Source: UBA2357 sp046295975 (GTDB lineage: Bacteria; Pseudomonadota; Gammaproteobacteria; Burkholderiales; Rhodocyclaceae). From it: 64,000 bases of DNA. This document shows, one piece after another, positions 44,278-54,023 of this stretch (positions are counted from its first letter, which is position 1; every line of letters starts with the position of its first letter). Made by a program: the position numbers and the translations under genes. Under the pieces are notes generated by a model. The model saw nothing but the letters and a program-made list of their open reading frames with translations, did not search any database and was not told the DNA's origin. The stretch lies in contig JBKBMG010000002.1 in the NCBI GenBank assembly GCA_046295975.1, positions 189,933-253,932 on the forward strand, given 5' to 3'.

Positions 44278-44916
44278 TCATCGCATGCACGCCGTCCGGA
44301 GTGCGTCCCCGCCTTCGCGCCCGAGCGCATCAAGCCAGCGTCCAAGCGCGTCGGCGAACTGAGCTACCGCGGCGCGGTGAGCCAGCACACCACTGCGTGC
44401 GTCGGCACTGGTGGCGGCGATACGCATGTCGAAGCGGCGGCTGTCGAGTACCCGCTCCTCGCGCGCGGCCAACAACACGGCCGTGGCCGATAGCACGGCG
44501 GCGCTGCGGTCGGGCGCGTCGAACACCTGAACGTACTCATCCAGTTCGACCCGTAGCCGGCAACGGCCGTCCCGCGGTCCGCCGGCGATCAAGGCCTGGG
44601 CGAGTTGACGCTGCACCATTTCCGCGGGGCTGGCCGCCCAGCGACTTTCGGTAAAGGACTGGCGGGCGGCCGGTGACTCGAACTCGAGTCGGTACTGCAT
44701 CGCGGCCGAGGCCAGCCAGGACGGCGCCCGCACTTCGATTTGGGCGGGCACGATGGCAGGTGCGGCGGTCGTGCCGGCGCTCAGGTGACCAAGGTCGTAG
44801 ACCGCCAGTTCCGGCGGTGGTGTGATCAGACTGGTACAGCCGGCGAACAGTGTCGCCGAGAAGGCGAGCATTGCGCAGGCAAGGCGCTTCGGATTCGGCA
44901 TCGGGATGAGGCTCAT
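44278..44916 (-). CDS. ABC-type transport auxiliary lipoprotein (PqiC/DUF330-like)
   Basis: Predicted outer-membrane lipoprotein of 212 residues. The signal peptide ends in a lipobox (LFAGCTS), followed by LAVYDLGHLSAG and the conserved IEVRAPSWLASAAMQYRL region typical of the family. It follows the MCE gene by 16 bases and belongs to the same lipid-transport unit, where it would act between the MCE ring and the outer membrane. The 139 bases downstream to the acyl-CoA synthetase gene hold no gene. Confidence 0.88.
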   Translation of the reverse strand: MSLIPMPNPKRLACAMLAFSATLFAGCTSLITPPPELAVYDLGHLSAGTTAAPAIVPAQIEVRAPSWLASAAMQYRLEFESPAARQSFTESRWAASPAEMVQRQLAQALIAGGPRDGRCRLRVELDEYVQVFDAPDRSAAVLSATAVLLAAREERVLDSRRFDMRIAATSADARSGVLAHRAAVAQFADALGRWLDALGREGGDALRTACMR

Positions 44917-44932
44917 TTCATGACTATGGTAT

Positions 44933-45874
44933 TCACTGCACCGTTTCGAAGCCGCGTTCCCCCGGGCCAGGCCGGCGCTGGCCGCGACCGGTGATCAACA
45001 TCTGCGGGCTGGATTCGACCTCGTCGATCAGGCGCCCCATCTTTGCCGCGACGTCGTTCAGCTCCCTGAGCAAGTCGTTTAGTTGCGGCAGGGTCTCGTC
45101 GATCAGTCCGTCGCTGGCCGCACCGGCGGCGGCGTCCACCCGACGCATCGTGGTCTGCAGGTTTTGCATCAGCAAGCGCATTTCGGCGACGGCGGGAACG
45201 GCATCGCCACTGACCTGTTCCAGGTTGGACAACAGCGCCGACCAACGCGCCTGGTTTTCCGGACCGAACAGGCTGCGTATCGACTCAAGCGTGCGGGGTG
45301 CCTCGCTGAAGGTCTCGTCCAACCCCACCGTCGCGGACTCCAGACGTTCGAGCGTGGCGCGAAAACGGGCGAGATTCTGCTCGTCGAAGAAGCCGCCGAT
45401 CTGGTCGGCAACCCCCTTGAAGCGGTCGAGCGCGTCCATCACGGTGTCGGAGACACGGTCGAGCAAACCGGGGTCAAGGCGGATGCGCGGCAACTGACCG
45501 GGCGCGGCGGACAACGGCCTGGGATCGGCACCCCGATCGTCGAGATCGACGAATGCGAGCCCCGTGACGCCCTGATAGCCAAGGCTTGCGCGGGTCCCCA
45601 TGGTAATCGGCAGATCGGCACGGATGCGGATCCACACCAGAATGTTGCGCCTGTACTGGGGATCGATGCGCAAGCCCATGACCTTGCCCGCCGCCATGCC
45701 GCGAAAACGGACCTGCGCCTGGGGGTTGAGGCCACTGATGCTGCCAGTGGTCACGAGTTCGTAGTCGGTCGTGGCTTCACGTTCGTCCGAGAACCACCAC
45801 ACGGCAAGCGCCGTCGCGGCGCCCATGAACAGCACGAACAAACCAGCAAGAAGCGCATGCGCGCGATTTTCCAT
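44933..45874 (-). CDS. MCE-domain lipid transport protein (MlaD-like)
   Basis: Periplasmic substrate-binding component anchored by one N-terminal helix (ALLAGLFVLFMGAATALAVWWF). The MCE domain (~38-115) includes TTGSISGLNPQAQVRFRGMAAGKV split over ~42-66 and GVTGLAFVDLDD. The C-terminal half is a long amphipathic helical region, as in the tube-forming MCE proteins. At 313 residues it is longer than MlaD (~180). It lies 14 bases after the ATPase gene. Confidence 0.92.
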   Translation of the reverse strand: MENRAHALLAGLFVLFMGAATALAVWWFSDEREATTDYELVTTGSISGLNPQAQVRFRGMAAGKVMGLRIDPQYRRNILVWIRIRADLPITMGTRASLGYQGVTGLAFVDLDDRGADPRPLSAAPGQLPRIRLDPGLLDRVSDTVMDALDRFKGVADQIGGFFDEQNLARFRATLERLESATVGLDETFSEAPRTLESIRSLFGPENQARWSALLSNLEQVSGDAVPAVAEMRLLMQNLQTTMRRVDAAAGAASDGLIDETLPQLNDLLRELNDVAAKMGRLIDEVESSPQMLITGRGQRRPGPGERGFETVQ

Positions 45875-45888
45875 CTATTCGAAACCTG

Positions 45889-46698
45889 TCAGTCGGATGT
45901 CTTCATGTATGCGGCCAGGGCGCGCCGTCCCGCCTCGCCACCGAAGAAGTGGCGCACGAACGGGTGATCGAGCGCGACCGTCTCGGCCAGCGGGGCGTAG
46001 CTCAAAATGCGCCGTTCGGCCAGTACCGCGACCTTGGTCGACAAAGCCGCCAGTGTATCGATGTCATGCGTGACGAGAATGACGGTCAACCCCAATGCCC
46101 GTTGCAGCGATCGTATCAGCTCGACGAATGCCGCGCTGCGCTCGGGATCTAGGCCGGCAGTCGGTTCGTCCAGCAACAGCAGCTCGGGCTCCAGTGCCAG
46201 CGAACGTGCCAGCGCCACACGCTTGATCATGCCGCCGGACAGCTCGGCTGGCATCAACAGCGCGTGCTGCGGCTCCAGCCCGACGAGCTTCATCTTGAGC
46301 GCCACCAGGTCGCGGATCTCATCCTGACTGGCAACGCGCAACTCCTTGAGCGGAAAGCCGATGTTCTCGGCCACGGTGAGCGCCGAAAACAGCGCACCCT
46401 GCTGGAACAACACACCGAAACGCCGACGCCGGGCGCGTTGGGCCTTCAGGTCACCGAACAGCAGCGGCTCGCCAAACACCGACACGCTGCCCGCGTAAGG
46501 CCGGGTCAAGCCAATGATGTGGCGTAGCAAAGTCGTCTTGCCGCTGCCCGAGCCGCCCACCAGCGACACCATCTCACCCGCCCCGACCCGCAGATCCAGC
46601 CCGTCGTGCACCAGATTGGTCCCGAAGCGGGTGACCACGCCGTGCAATTCCACGACCGGGGGCATGCCCCCTGCCGCCTGCGCAGCCGGCATGCTCAT
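45889..46698 (-). CDS. ABC transporter ATPase, MlaF-like
   Basis: Energises the lipid-transport complex (269 residues). Walker A GGSGSGKTTL, signature LSGGMIKRVALARS, Walker B LLLLDEPTAGLDP and the switch His in VTHDID are intact. The signature followed by MIKRVALAR is typical of the MlaF subgroup. The ATG overlaps the permease stop (ATGA); the much longer open frame upstream is a shadow of the permease gene. Confidence 0.94.
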   Translation of the reverse strand: MSMPAAQAAGGMPPVVELHGVVTRFGTNLVHDGLDLRVGAGEMVSLVGGSGSGKTTLLRHIIGLTRPYAGSVSVFGEPLLFGDLKAQRARRRRFGVLFQQGALFSALTVAENIGFPLKELRVASQDEIRDLVALKMKLVGLEPQHALLMPAELSGGMIKRVALARSLALEPELLLLDEPTAGLDPERSAAFVELIRSLQRALGLTVILVTHDIDTLAALSTKVAVLAERRILSYAPLAETVALDHPFVRHFFGGEAGRRALAAYMKTSD

Positions 46699-47873
46699 AC
46701 GGGCACCCCGATCGAACGCGTGGCGATGGCGAATACCGCATCCACCAGGATCACGGCGGTGATCGCCGACACCACCGAGGCGGTAGTGTTGGCCGACAGG
46801 CTTTCGGTGTTGGGCTGCACCCGCAAACCGAAGTGGCAGGCGATCAAGGCGATCAGCAGACCAAATACGAAACCCTTGGACAATGCGATGAAGAGATTGG
46901 CAAGAGGCACCACGCGCGGCAGGGTCTCGATGAAAAACGCAAAACTCAGATCGAGTTGCACCCACGCCGACACCATGCCACCGAACAAGGCCACACCGGA
47001 CGTCCATAGCACCAACAAGGGCATCGCCAGCGCCAGCGCCAGCACTTTGGGCAACACCAGCCGCTGGGTGCGTGATATGCCCATCGCCGACAAAGCGTCG
47101 ATTTCCTCCGTGACGCGCATCACGCCCAGTTGTGCGGTCATCGCCGAACCCGAACGCCCCGCCACCAGCACCGACACCAGCACCGGGCCCAACTCGCGGA
47201 TGATTCCCAGGCCGAGAATGTTCACAATGAAAATATCGGCGCCGAACGCCTGCAACTGCAAGGCCGACAGATAGGACAGCACCACGCCGATCAGGAAGCC
47301 GACCAACGCGGTCACCGGCATGGCCTTTACGCCGACCTTGAAGAGGTTGGCCGAGAACTCCTTGAGCGGCCACTCGCCGGGGTGACGCAGCAAATAGGCA
47401 AGGTCGAGCGTGAGCTGACCGAGCAGCCTCAGAAACGCGACCGCGTGCGCGAGCAACCCGAGCAACATGGCGCCGAGCGCCACCACCGCATCGACCGCGG
47501 TGAAGGCACGCGCCCGCGGCAGCGGCATGGCGGCGCTCTCGGCGGCGCGTTCGAGTGTGGCACGAACCGCAGCGTCCGCTTCCAGCCGCTCGGGCCAGCG
47601 CCGTCCCCACGCGCGCCACAGCAACGCAGCACCGAAGCTGTCCAGGCGCGTGACCGCGTCGAGCCGCCAGTCCGCCTGCTTGCCCAGACTGTCGAGACGC
47701 ACGCGCAGCGGGCGAACGTCGGCCGCAAGCCGACGCAGCGTCCATTCTCCACGCAGCCGCACGATTGGCGGCCCGCCCGGCTCGATCGACAACTCCGGGA
47801 GCGTGGCGTCACCGGACCGCATCGGGCCGGTAGCTTGGGTGGAATGCGCGGGTTGCGAATTCACTGCGGACAT
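46695..47873 (-). CDS. MlaE-family ABC permease with N-terminal STAS-like domain
   Basis: Inner-membrane permease (392 residues). Residues ~25-120 look like a STAS domain (ELSIEPGGPPIVRLRGEWTL, LDAVTRLDSFGAALLWR), which in the classical Mla system is the separate MlaB. Residues ~125-392 are the MlaE fold, with ALVGFLIGVVLSYLSALQL, RELGPVLVSVLVAGRSGSAM and EEIDALSAMGI. It starts 33 bases after the ppx stop and overlaps the ATPase gene, giving the order permease, ATPase, MCE, lipoprotein. Confidence 0.92.
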   Translation of the reverse strand: MSAVNSQPAHSTQATGPMRSGDATLPELSIEPGGPPIVRLRGEWTLRRLAADVRPLRVRLDSLGKQADWRLDAVTRLDSFGAALLWRAWGRRWPERLEADAAVRATLERAAESAAMPLPRARAFTAVDAVVALGAMLLGLLAHAVAFLRLLGQLTLDLAYLLRHPGEWPLKEFSANLFKVGVKAMPVTALVGFLIGVVLSYLSALQLQAFGADIFIVNILGLGIIRELGPVLVSVLVAGRSGSAMTAQLGVMRVTEEIDALSAMGISRTQRLVLPKVLALALAMPLLVLWTSGVALFGGMVSAWVQLDLSFAFFIETLPRVVPLANLFIALSKGFVFGLLIALIACHFGLRVQPNTESLSANTTASVVSAITAVILVDAVFAIATRSIGVPV

Positions 47874-47905
47874 TGCCGATGCTCGGACATGGATGCGTCA
47901 ACCGG

Positions 47906-49408
47906 CTAGACGATCGCCGGCTTGATGCTCTCGTTGCGAATCTTCAAGCCATGTCCGACCGAGAGCCAATGGCGTTGTTCCTCTTCGAGCGCTGCCGCGG
48001 TAAGCGGCAGACGCTTGAGCCACCCCTCCCGCACCGTCAGCACAAAGCTGCGCCCGTCGCGCGCCAGCGTGACCGGTGGCACACCACGCCCGTCACGCGC
48101 ACGATGAACCAGGGCGGCCAGACGCAAACAGACGATCAACTCCCAGTCCGGGCTGTCGGGGTCGATGCCCGATACCCGCGCAAGCTTGCCGCGGTGGGCC
48201 AGCACGATGCGCGACAGACGCGCCTGGTCCATGCGCGAAAAACCCGGCATGTCGGCATTGGCGACGATGTAGGCACTGTGCTTGTGGTAGCTCGCGTGCG
48301 CGACCGATACGCCAATTTCGTGCAGCATCGCCGCCCATTCGAGAAAGCGGCGATCCAGGTTGTCGTCGTCCCGGCTGCGCGGATCGAGGCACGCCAGGAG
48401 ATGACAGGCGGTACCCGCCACCGCCCTGGCCTGCGCACGTTCGACCTGATAGCGGGCGACGAAGGCATCCACGGTCGCGTCGCGCAAGTCGTGGTGATGG
48501 TATCGGCCGAGCAGATCGTAGAGCACGCCCAAGCGCAGCGCCCCTTCGGAAAACACCATCCGCTCAAGCCCGAACTCCTTGAACACCGCCGACATGATGC
48601 ACAGGCCGCCCAACAGCACCGGCACCCGGTCGCCCTTCAGGCCGGCCAGATCCAGCCGCTCCAGCGAGCCCGCACGCAACAGCATGGTCTTGAGTTTCTC
48701 CAGTCCATCACGGGTGATGCCCTGCTCCGACAGACCGTTCTGTTCCAGAATCTCCACCAGCGCCTTGGCCGAGCCGCTGGAACCGACTGCCTCTTCCCAG
48801 CCAACCGCGCGGTAGGCGTGGGCGATCGCCTGCAACTCGCGCCGTGCGCTGGTCTCGGCCTCCTTGAGGCCGCGCTTGTCCACCTTGCCATCGGGGAAGT
48901 ACTGCAGGCTGTACGTCACGCACCCCATGTACAGCGATTCGAGCATCAGCGGTTTGAAACTCTTGCCGATGATCACCTCGGTCGACCCCCCGCCGATATC
49001 CACCACCAGTTGCTGACGATGCGGATCCGGCAAGGTGTGGGCCACGCCCACGTAGATCAGGCGTGCCTCTTCGCGCCCCGCGATGATCTCGATCGGAAAG
49101 CCGAGCGCCACTTCGGCGCGGCGCAGAAACTCCGGCGCGTTCTTTGCCACGCGCAAGGTATTGGTGGCGACCGCGCGCACCGAATCGGGGTTAAAGGCCG
49201 CGATGCGCTCGTGGAAACGTTGGAGGGCGACGATGCCACGCTGCTGCGAGGCCTCGTCCAGCACTTTCTCGGGCGACAGCCCGGCAGCCAGCCTGACTGC
49301 CTCCTTGATGCCGTCCAGCGGGTAGATCTGATCATTCACGATCCGGCCGACCTGAAGACGGAAGCTGTTGGAACCCAGGTCTACCGCGGCAATCAGTTCA
49401 TGCATCAT
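47906..49408 (-). CDS. ppx: Exopolyphosphatase
   Basis: Degrades polyphosphate processively (or pppGpp if acting as GppA). The 500 residues have the ASKHA phosphate motifs IAAVDLGSNSFRLQ and VVDIGGGSTEVIIG, an RVAKNAPEFLRRAE helix, and a C-terminal HD-like region (EWAAMLHEIGVSVAHASYHKH in part). The length and the neighbouring ppk favour Ppx. The ATG at 49408 (with a second ATG next to it) gives the family start; the frame is open 76 codons upstream. It is divergent from ppk. Confidence 0.93.
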   Translation of the reverse strand: MMHELIAAVDLGSNSFRLQVGRIVNDQIYPLDGIKEAVRLAAGLSPEKVLDEASQQRGIVALQRFHERIAAFNPDSVRAVATNTLRVAKNAPEFLRRAEVALGFPIEIIAGREEARLIYVGVAHTLPDPHRQQLVVDIGGGSTEVIIGKSFKPLMLESLYMGCVTYSLQYFPDGKVDKRGLKEAETSARRELQAIAHAYRAVGWEEAVGSSGSAKALVEILEQNGLSEQGITRDGLEKLKTMLLRAGSLERLDLAGLKGDRVPVLLGGLCIMSAVFKEFGLERMVFSEGALRLGVLYDLLGRYHHHDLRDATVDAFVARYQVERAQARAVAGTACHLLACLDPRSRDDDNLDRRFLEWAAMLHEIGVSVAHASYHKHSAYIVANADMPGFSRMDQARLSRIVLAHRGKLARVSGIDPDSPDWELIVCLRLAALVHRARDGRGVPPVTLARDGRSFVLTVREGWLKRLPLTAAALEEEQRHWLSVGHGLKIRNESIKPAIV

Positions 49409-49640
49409 GTTTTGGGGGTTTCGGGCTCGGGCAGGAGTCGGAGAGCAACCGGCCAGCAATCGGATTGAAGCGATGGCGGATGCCGAGCGCGACATTCTAG
49501 CACCGCGCAGCAACGGCATATTGGTCGCACCACACTTCAACACAGCCGGCCGTCTTGCGCTGCGGACTTCCATGGCAGGCGCCGGCCCACCCCTTCCACT
49601 TCTGATGTAATCTGCTCGAATTGGCGTGCAAGTCATTTTT

Positions 49641-49658
49641 CCGTAACAGTTTTGTCAC
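49641..49658 (+). promoter_or_regulatory. Pho box upstream of ppk
   Basis: CCGTAAC-AGTT-TTGTCAC: two seven-base repeats with a four-base spacer, each 6 of 7 to the PhoB half-site CTGTCAT/CTGTAAC. It lies 45 bases before the ppk ATG in the 295-base gap shared with ppx. The -10 downstream of it is not obvious. Confidence 0.6.
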
Positions 49659-49703
49659 ATCATCGTGACTCGCCGCACGCACCGGCTCGGAGAACACCAG
49701 AAA

Positions 49704-51779
49704 ATGCCCGATCTGAAACCACGCTTTCCCACCGAACACTTTCTCAACCGCGAACTCTCGCTGCTGCAGTTCCAGCGCCGCGTGCTCGCCCAGGCCGCCG
49801 ACAAGCGCGTGCCGCTGCTGGAGCGGCTGCGCTTCCTGTGCATCGTGTCGAGCAACCTCGACGAGTTCTTCGAAATCCGCGTGTCCGGCATCAAGGAGCA
49901 GATCCGCCTGGGCGGCCGCGCAAGCGGCATCGACGGCCTGCTGCCGGGGGAGTTGCTGGAACAGCTCAGCGCCTCGGTGCACGAGATCGTGCAGGAGCAA
50001 TACACCCTGCTCAATGACGACATCCTGCCCGCCCTGGAAGCCGAAGGCATTGCCTTTTTGCGCCGCGACCGCTGGACGGAGGCACAGCGGGCCTGGATCC
50101 GCGACTATTTCAACCGCGAGGTGAGTCCGGTGCTCACCCCCATCGGGCTCGATCCCGCCCATCCCTTCCCGCGGGTGCTCAACAAAAGCCTCAACTTCGC
50201 CATCGAACTGGACGGCCGCGACGCCTTTGGCCGCGACTCGGGTGCCGCCATCCTGCAGGCGCCGCGCGCCCTGCCCCGGGTCATCCGGCTGCCCCGCGAT
50301 CTGTGCGAACTCGAGTATTCCTTCGTCTTCCTCTCCTCGGTACTGCATGCCCATGTGGACGATTTGTTCACCGGCATGAAGGTCCTCGGCTGCTACCAGT
50401 TCCGCGTCACCCGCAACTCCGACCTGTTCGTGGATGAAGAGGAAGTCAAGGATTTGCGCGCCTCGCTAAAAGGCGAACTCACTCAGCGGCACTTCGGCGA
50501 CGCCGTGCGGCTGGAGGTCGCGGACAACTGTTCCGAATCGATGGAAGCCTTCCTGCTGCAGCACTTCCGCCTCGCACGGCGCGACCTGTACCGCACGCCC
50601 GGAATCGTGAACCTGGTGCGCTTGATGCAGGTGCCCGACTGGGTGGCGCGCCCCGATCTGAGCTACCCCTCCTTCCTGCCCGGCATGCCCAAGGCGCTGG
50701 ACAAGAAGCGCGAAATCTTCGGCGCCATCCGCAAGCAAGACATCTTGCTGCACCACCCCTTCCAGAGTTTCAGCCCGGTGATCGAGCTCATCCGCTCGGC
50801 AGCGGACGACCCCCAGGTACTGGCGATCAAGATGACGGTGTATCGCACCGGTACCGACTCGGTGCTGATGGAGCATCTCGCCCGCGCCGCGCAAAAGGGC
50901 AAGGAAGTCACGGTGGTGCTGGAGTTGATGGCGCGCTTCGACGAGGAAGCCAACATCACCTGGGCGAACAAGCTCGAAGAAGTCGGCGCCCACGTGGTGT
51001 ACGGGGTGTTCGGCTACAAGACTCACGCCAAACTGCTGATGCTGGTGCGGCGCGAAGAGGAAGGCCTGCGCCACTATGTACACCTCGGCACCGGCAACTA
51101 CCACCCGCGCACCACCCGGCTATATACCGACTTCGGCCTGATGACCTGCCATCCGGAGATCTGCGCCGACGTGGCAGAGCTCTTCAAGCAACTGACCGGT
51201 CTGGGCAAGGCCAGTACGCTCAAGCACCTCTGGCAGGCCCCCTTCACGCTGCAGCCCAACGTGGTCGCGGCGATCAATGCCGAAGGCGAGGCCGCACGCG
51301 TCGGCCGCAAGGGCCGGATCATGGCAAAGATGAACGCGCTGCTGGAACCGGAAACAATAGAGGCGCTTTACGCCGCGTCCCGGGCCGGGGTGGAGGTCGA
51401 CCTGATCGTGCGCGGCCCGTGCGCGCTGAAACCGGGCGTGGCCGGGCTGTCGGAGAACATCCGGGTGCGTTCCATCATCGGGCGCTTTCTGGAGCACCAC
51501 CGCATCTTCTACTTCCACGCCGATGGAGAGGAAAAGGTGTATTTGTCCAGCGCCGACTGGATGGACCGCAACTTCTTCCGGCGCATCGAGGTTGCCTTCC
51601 CGATCCTCGACCCCCGGCTCAAGCGCCGCGTCATTCGCGAGGGGCTGCGCGCCTACCTGGCCGACAACAGTCAGGCGTGGGACATGCAGTCGGATGGCCG
51701 CTACCGCCGCAAGACGCCGCGCGGCGTCAGGCGTTCGGCACAGGGCATGCTGCAGACGGACCTTGTCGGGCTGACCTGA
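49704..51779 (+). CDS. ppk: Polyphosphate kinase 1
   Basis: Makes polyphosphate from ATP. The 691 residues match E. coli Ppk (688). The start motif is FLNRELSLLQFQRRVLAQA. The autophosphorylated histidine is His441 in GYKTHAKLLML, the second conserved segment is HLGTGNYHPRTTRLYTD, and the C-terminal domain has RSIIGRFLEHHRIFYF and VYLSSADWMDRNFFRRIE. The ATG at 49704 is chosen (GGAG eleven bases before it); a GTG at 49665 is possible. It converges on relA with only 33 bases between. Confidence 0.96.
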   Translation: MPDLKPRFPTEHFLNRELSLLQFQRRVLAQAADKRVPLLERLRFLCIVSSNLDEFFEIRVSGIKEQIRLGGRASGIDGLLPGELLEQLSASVHEIVQEQYTLLNDDILPALEAEGIAFLRRDRWTEAQRAWIRDYFNREVSPVLTPIGLDPAHPFPRVLNKSLNFAIELDGRDAFGRDSGAAILQAPRALPRVIRLPRDLCELEYSFVFLSSVLHAHVDDLFTGMKVLGCYQFRVTRNSDLFVDEEEVKDLRASLKGELTQRHFGDAVRLEVADNCSESMEAFLLQHFRLARRDLYRTPGIVNLVRLMQVPDWVARPDLSYPSFLPGMPKALDKKREIFGAIRKQDILLHHPFQSFSPVIELIRSAADDPQVLAIKMTVYRTGTDSVLMEHLARAAQKGKEVTVVLELMARFDEEANITWANKLEEVGAHVVYGVFGYKTHAKLLMLVRREEEGLRHYVHLGTGNYHPRTTRLYTDFGLMTCHPEICADVAELFKQLTGLGKASTLKHLWQAPFTLQPNVVAAINAEGEAARVGRKGRIMAKMNALLEPETIEALYAASRAGVEVDLIVRGPCALKPGVAGLSENIRVRSIIGRFLEHHRIFYFHADGEEKVYLSSADWMDRNFFRRIEVAFPILDPRLKRRVIREGLRAYLADNSQAWDMQSDGRYRRKTPRGVRRSAQGMLQTDLVGLT

Positions 51780-51812
51780 ACCGAAGCGTCGCCGCGGGCG
51801 GCTCCGGGCGGC

Positions 51813-54023
51813 TCACTTCCGCCGTACATCGACGACGTCGCGCACTTCGCGAATCAGCGAAATCGCCCGCTGCACCTGGCCAATTCCGCTCACCTCCATG
51901 GTGAAGCGCATGTTGGCCTTGCCCTTCTTGGTCAGGGTATTGACGGCGATCACATTGAGCTTCTCGCGCGACAACACCTCGGAGATGTCGCGCAACAAGC
52001 CCTGCCGGTCCATCGCCCGCACTTCCACATCCACCGGGAAGACCGCCTTCCCGCCCTCGCCGCCATCGGTGTTCCATTCGACATCCACCACCCGTTCCGG
52101 ATCGGACTCGGCCAGGCGCTGGAAGTCGGCGCAGTCGACGCGATGGACCGACACGCCGCGCCCGCGCGTGACGAATCCCTGAATCGCGTCCGGCGGCGCC
52201 GGTTTGCAGCACCGGCTGAGCGAGGTCAGGATCTTGCCCACCCCGACGATGAGCACGTTGCCGCCGGTATCGCTGGCTCGGCTGCGGCCCACCACGACTT
52301 CGGGCTGGACGTCCGCCGCATCCTCCTGCACCGGTTCGCGCAGCGCCATCTGCACCGCGCGCGGCCCGACCTCGCCCCGGCCGGCGGCAACGAACATCGC
52401 ATCGGCAGACTTGAAGCCAAGGCGCTCGGCCAAGCCGTCGATGTTGGCCTGCGACTGCCCCTCGCGCTGCATCTCGCGGGTCACGAAACTGCGGCCGCGC
52501 GAACTCAGTTCTTCTTCCTCAAGCTGGCTGAAGTACTGCTTGATCTTGTTGCGCGCACGACTGGTGCACACATAGCCTTGTTGCTGATTGAGCCAGTCGC
52601 GGGAGGGACCGCCCTCGCGCACGCTGGTGATCTCCACCGTCTGGCCGTTCTCCAGACGGGTGTTGAGCGGCACCAGGTGGCCATCGACCTTGGCGCCGCG
52701 GCAGTGGTGCCCCAGTTCGGTGTGCAGGCGGTAGGCGAAGTCCACCGGCGTGGCGCCGCGCGGCAGGTCGATCACCCGCCCCTGCGGCGTCAACACGTAG
52801 ATGGTGTCGTCCATCGACGCACGGCGGAATTGTTCGATCCATTCGGCCGAATCGGCGATCTCGTCACGCCACGACAGCAGACTGCGCAGCAGCGCGATCT
52901 TCTCGTCGTACTCACCGCCGTGACCCGCGCCTTCCTTGTAACGCCAGTGCGCCGCCACACCCAGTTCGGCATGGCGGTGCATGTCATAGGTGCGGATCTG
53001 CACTTCCAGTGCACGCCCATCCGAAGCCATCACCGCGGTGTGCAGGGATTGATAGTTGTTGCCCTTGGGCTTGGAGATGTAGTCGTCGTACTCCCTGGCA
53101 ATCGGCGTCCACAGCCGGTTGACGATGTCGAGCACGGTGTAGCAGTCCTCCACCCTGTCGACCAGCACGCGCACCGCGCGGATGTCGTACACCTGGGAGA
53201 AATCCAGCCCTTTGGAGCGCATCTTGTTGTAGATGCTGAAGATGTGCTTGGGCCGGCCGAATACCTCGCCGCGAATGCCTGACGCACGCAGTTCCCCGGT
53301 CAAGCGCTCGATCGCGTTATGGATGAACTCCTCGCGCTCGGAGCGGCGCTCGTCGAGCATCTTGGCAATGCGCTTGTAGGTCTCGGGCTCGAGAAAGCGG
53401 AAGGACAAATCCTCCAGTTCCCACTTGAGCTGCCACACCCCCAGACGGTTGGCCAGCGGCGCGTAGATATCGAAGCTCTCGCGCGCGATGTCGATGCGCT
53501 TGTCCGACGGCTGCTCGGTGAAGTAACGCAAGGTCTGGGTGCGCGACGCCAGCCGCAACAGGACGACACGTATGTCCTGCACCATGCCCAGCACCATCTT
53601 GCGCAACACCTCGGTCTGGGCGCGGATTTCGGGCGCGGTCGCGTGGGCTGTCTGACGGGTGAGCAGGCGCAAGCCGTTGAGTCTGCGCAGGCCGTCGACC
53701 AGGCTCGCAACCGACGGCGTAAACCGCTCGGCGAGCACGGTTTCCGCGTCGTCGAGGTATTCGTGCACGGCAAACAGCAGCGCTGCCACCCGGGTATCGA
53801 CGTCGAGCTTGAGCGAGGCGGCAATCAGGGCCATGCCCAAGGCATGGATCAGGACTGATTCGCCGGTACCGAGCACCCGCCCCTCGTAGCCCTCATAGAC
53901 TTCTTCCGCCAACGCGAGCGCATCGCGCACGCGGGCAAGTTCCTCTGGGGAAAGCCCCTCGCCGATCAGTTCGACCGGCGCGGCGGCATCAAGATTGGAG
54001 ACAGCATGCGTGACGGAGACCAT
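51813..54023 (-). CDS. relA: (p)ppGpp synthetase I RelA (monofunctional)
   Basis: Ribosome-associated stringent-response synthetase (736 residues). The N-terminal hydrolase-like region lacks the HD residues (AVHEYLDDAET where SpoT has a HD...ED motif), so it should not degrade ppGpp. The synthetase domain has YDIRAVRVLV and the EXDD motif (EYDDYISKPKGNNYQSLHTA), the RelA variant, not the RXKD of SpoT. TGS (IYVLTPQGRVIDLPRGATPVDFAY), the CC zinc region (SRCCKPAPPD) and the ACT domain follow. The ATG giving MVSVTHAVSNLD is chosen over upstream in-frame codons. Confidence 0.94.
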   Translation of the reverse strand: MVSVTHAVSNLDAAAPVELIGEGLSPEELARVRDALALAEEVYEGYEGRVLGTGESVLIHALGMALIAASLKLDVDTRVAALLFAVHEYLDDAETVLAERFTPSVASLVDGLRRLNGLRLLTRQTAHATAPEIRAQTEVLRKMVLGMVQDIRVVLLRLASRTQTLRYFTEQPSDKRIDIARESFDIYAPLANRLGVWQLKWELEDLSFRFLEPETYKRIAKMLDERRSEREEFIHNAIERLTGELRASGIRGEVFGRPKHIFSIYNKMRSKGLDFSQVYDIRAVRVLVDRVEDCYTVLDIVNRLWTPIAREYDDYISKPKGNNYQSLHTAVMASDGRALEVQIRTYDMHRHAELGVAAHWRYKEGAGHGGEYDEKIALLRSLLSWRDEIADSAEWIEQFRRASMDDTIYVLTPQGRVIDLPRGATPVDFAYRLHTELGHHCRGAKVDGHLVPLNTRLENGQTVEITSVREGGPSRDWLNQQQGYVCTSRARNKIKQYFSQLEEEELSSRGRSFVTREMQREGQSQANIDGLAERLGFKSADAMFVAAGRGEVGPRAVQMALREPVQEDAADVQPEVVVGRSRASDTGGNVLIVGVGKILTSLSRCCKPAPPDAIQGFVTRGRGVSVHRVDCADFQRLAESDPERVVDVEWNTDGGEGGKAVFPVDVEVRAMDRQGLLRDISEVLSREKLNVIAVNTLTKKGKANMRFTMEVSGIGQVQRAISLIREVRDVVDVRRK

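Noticed and set aside
49368..49610. 80-codon plus-strand frame in the ppx-ppk gap
   Set aside because: It starts antisense in ppx, has no ribosome site and no hydrophobic or domain pattern.
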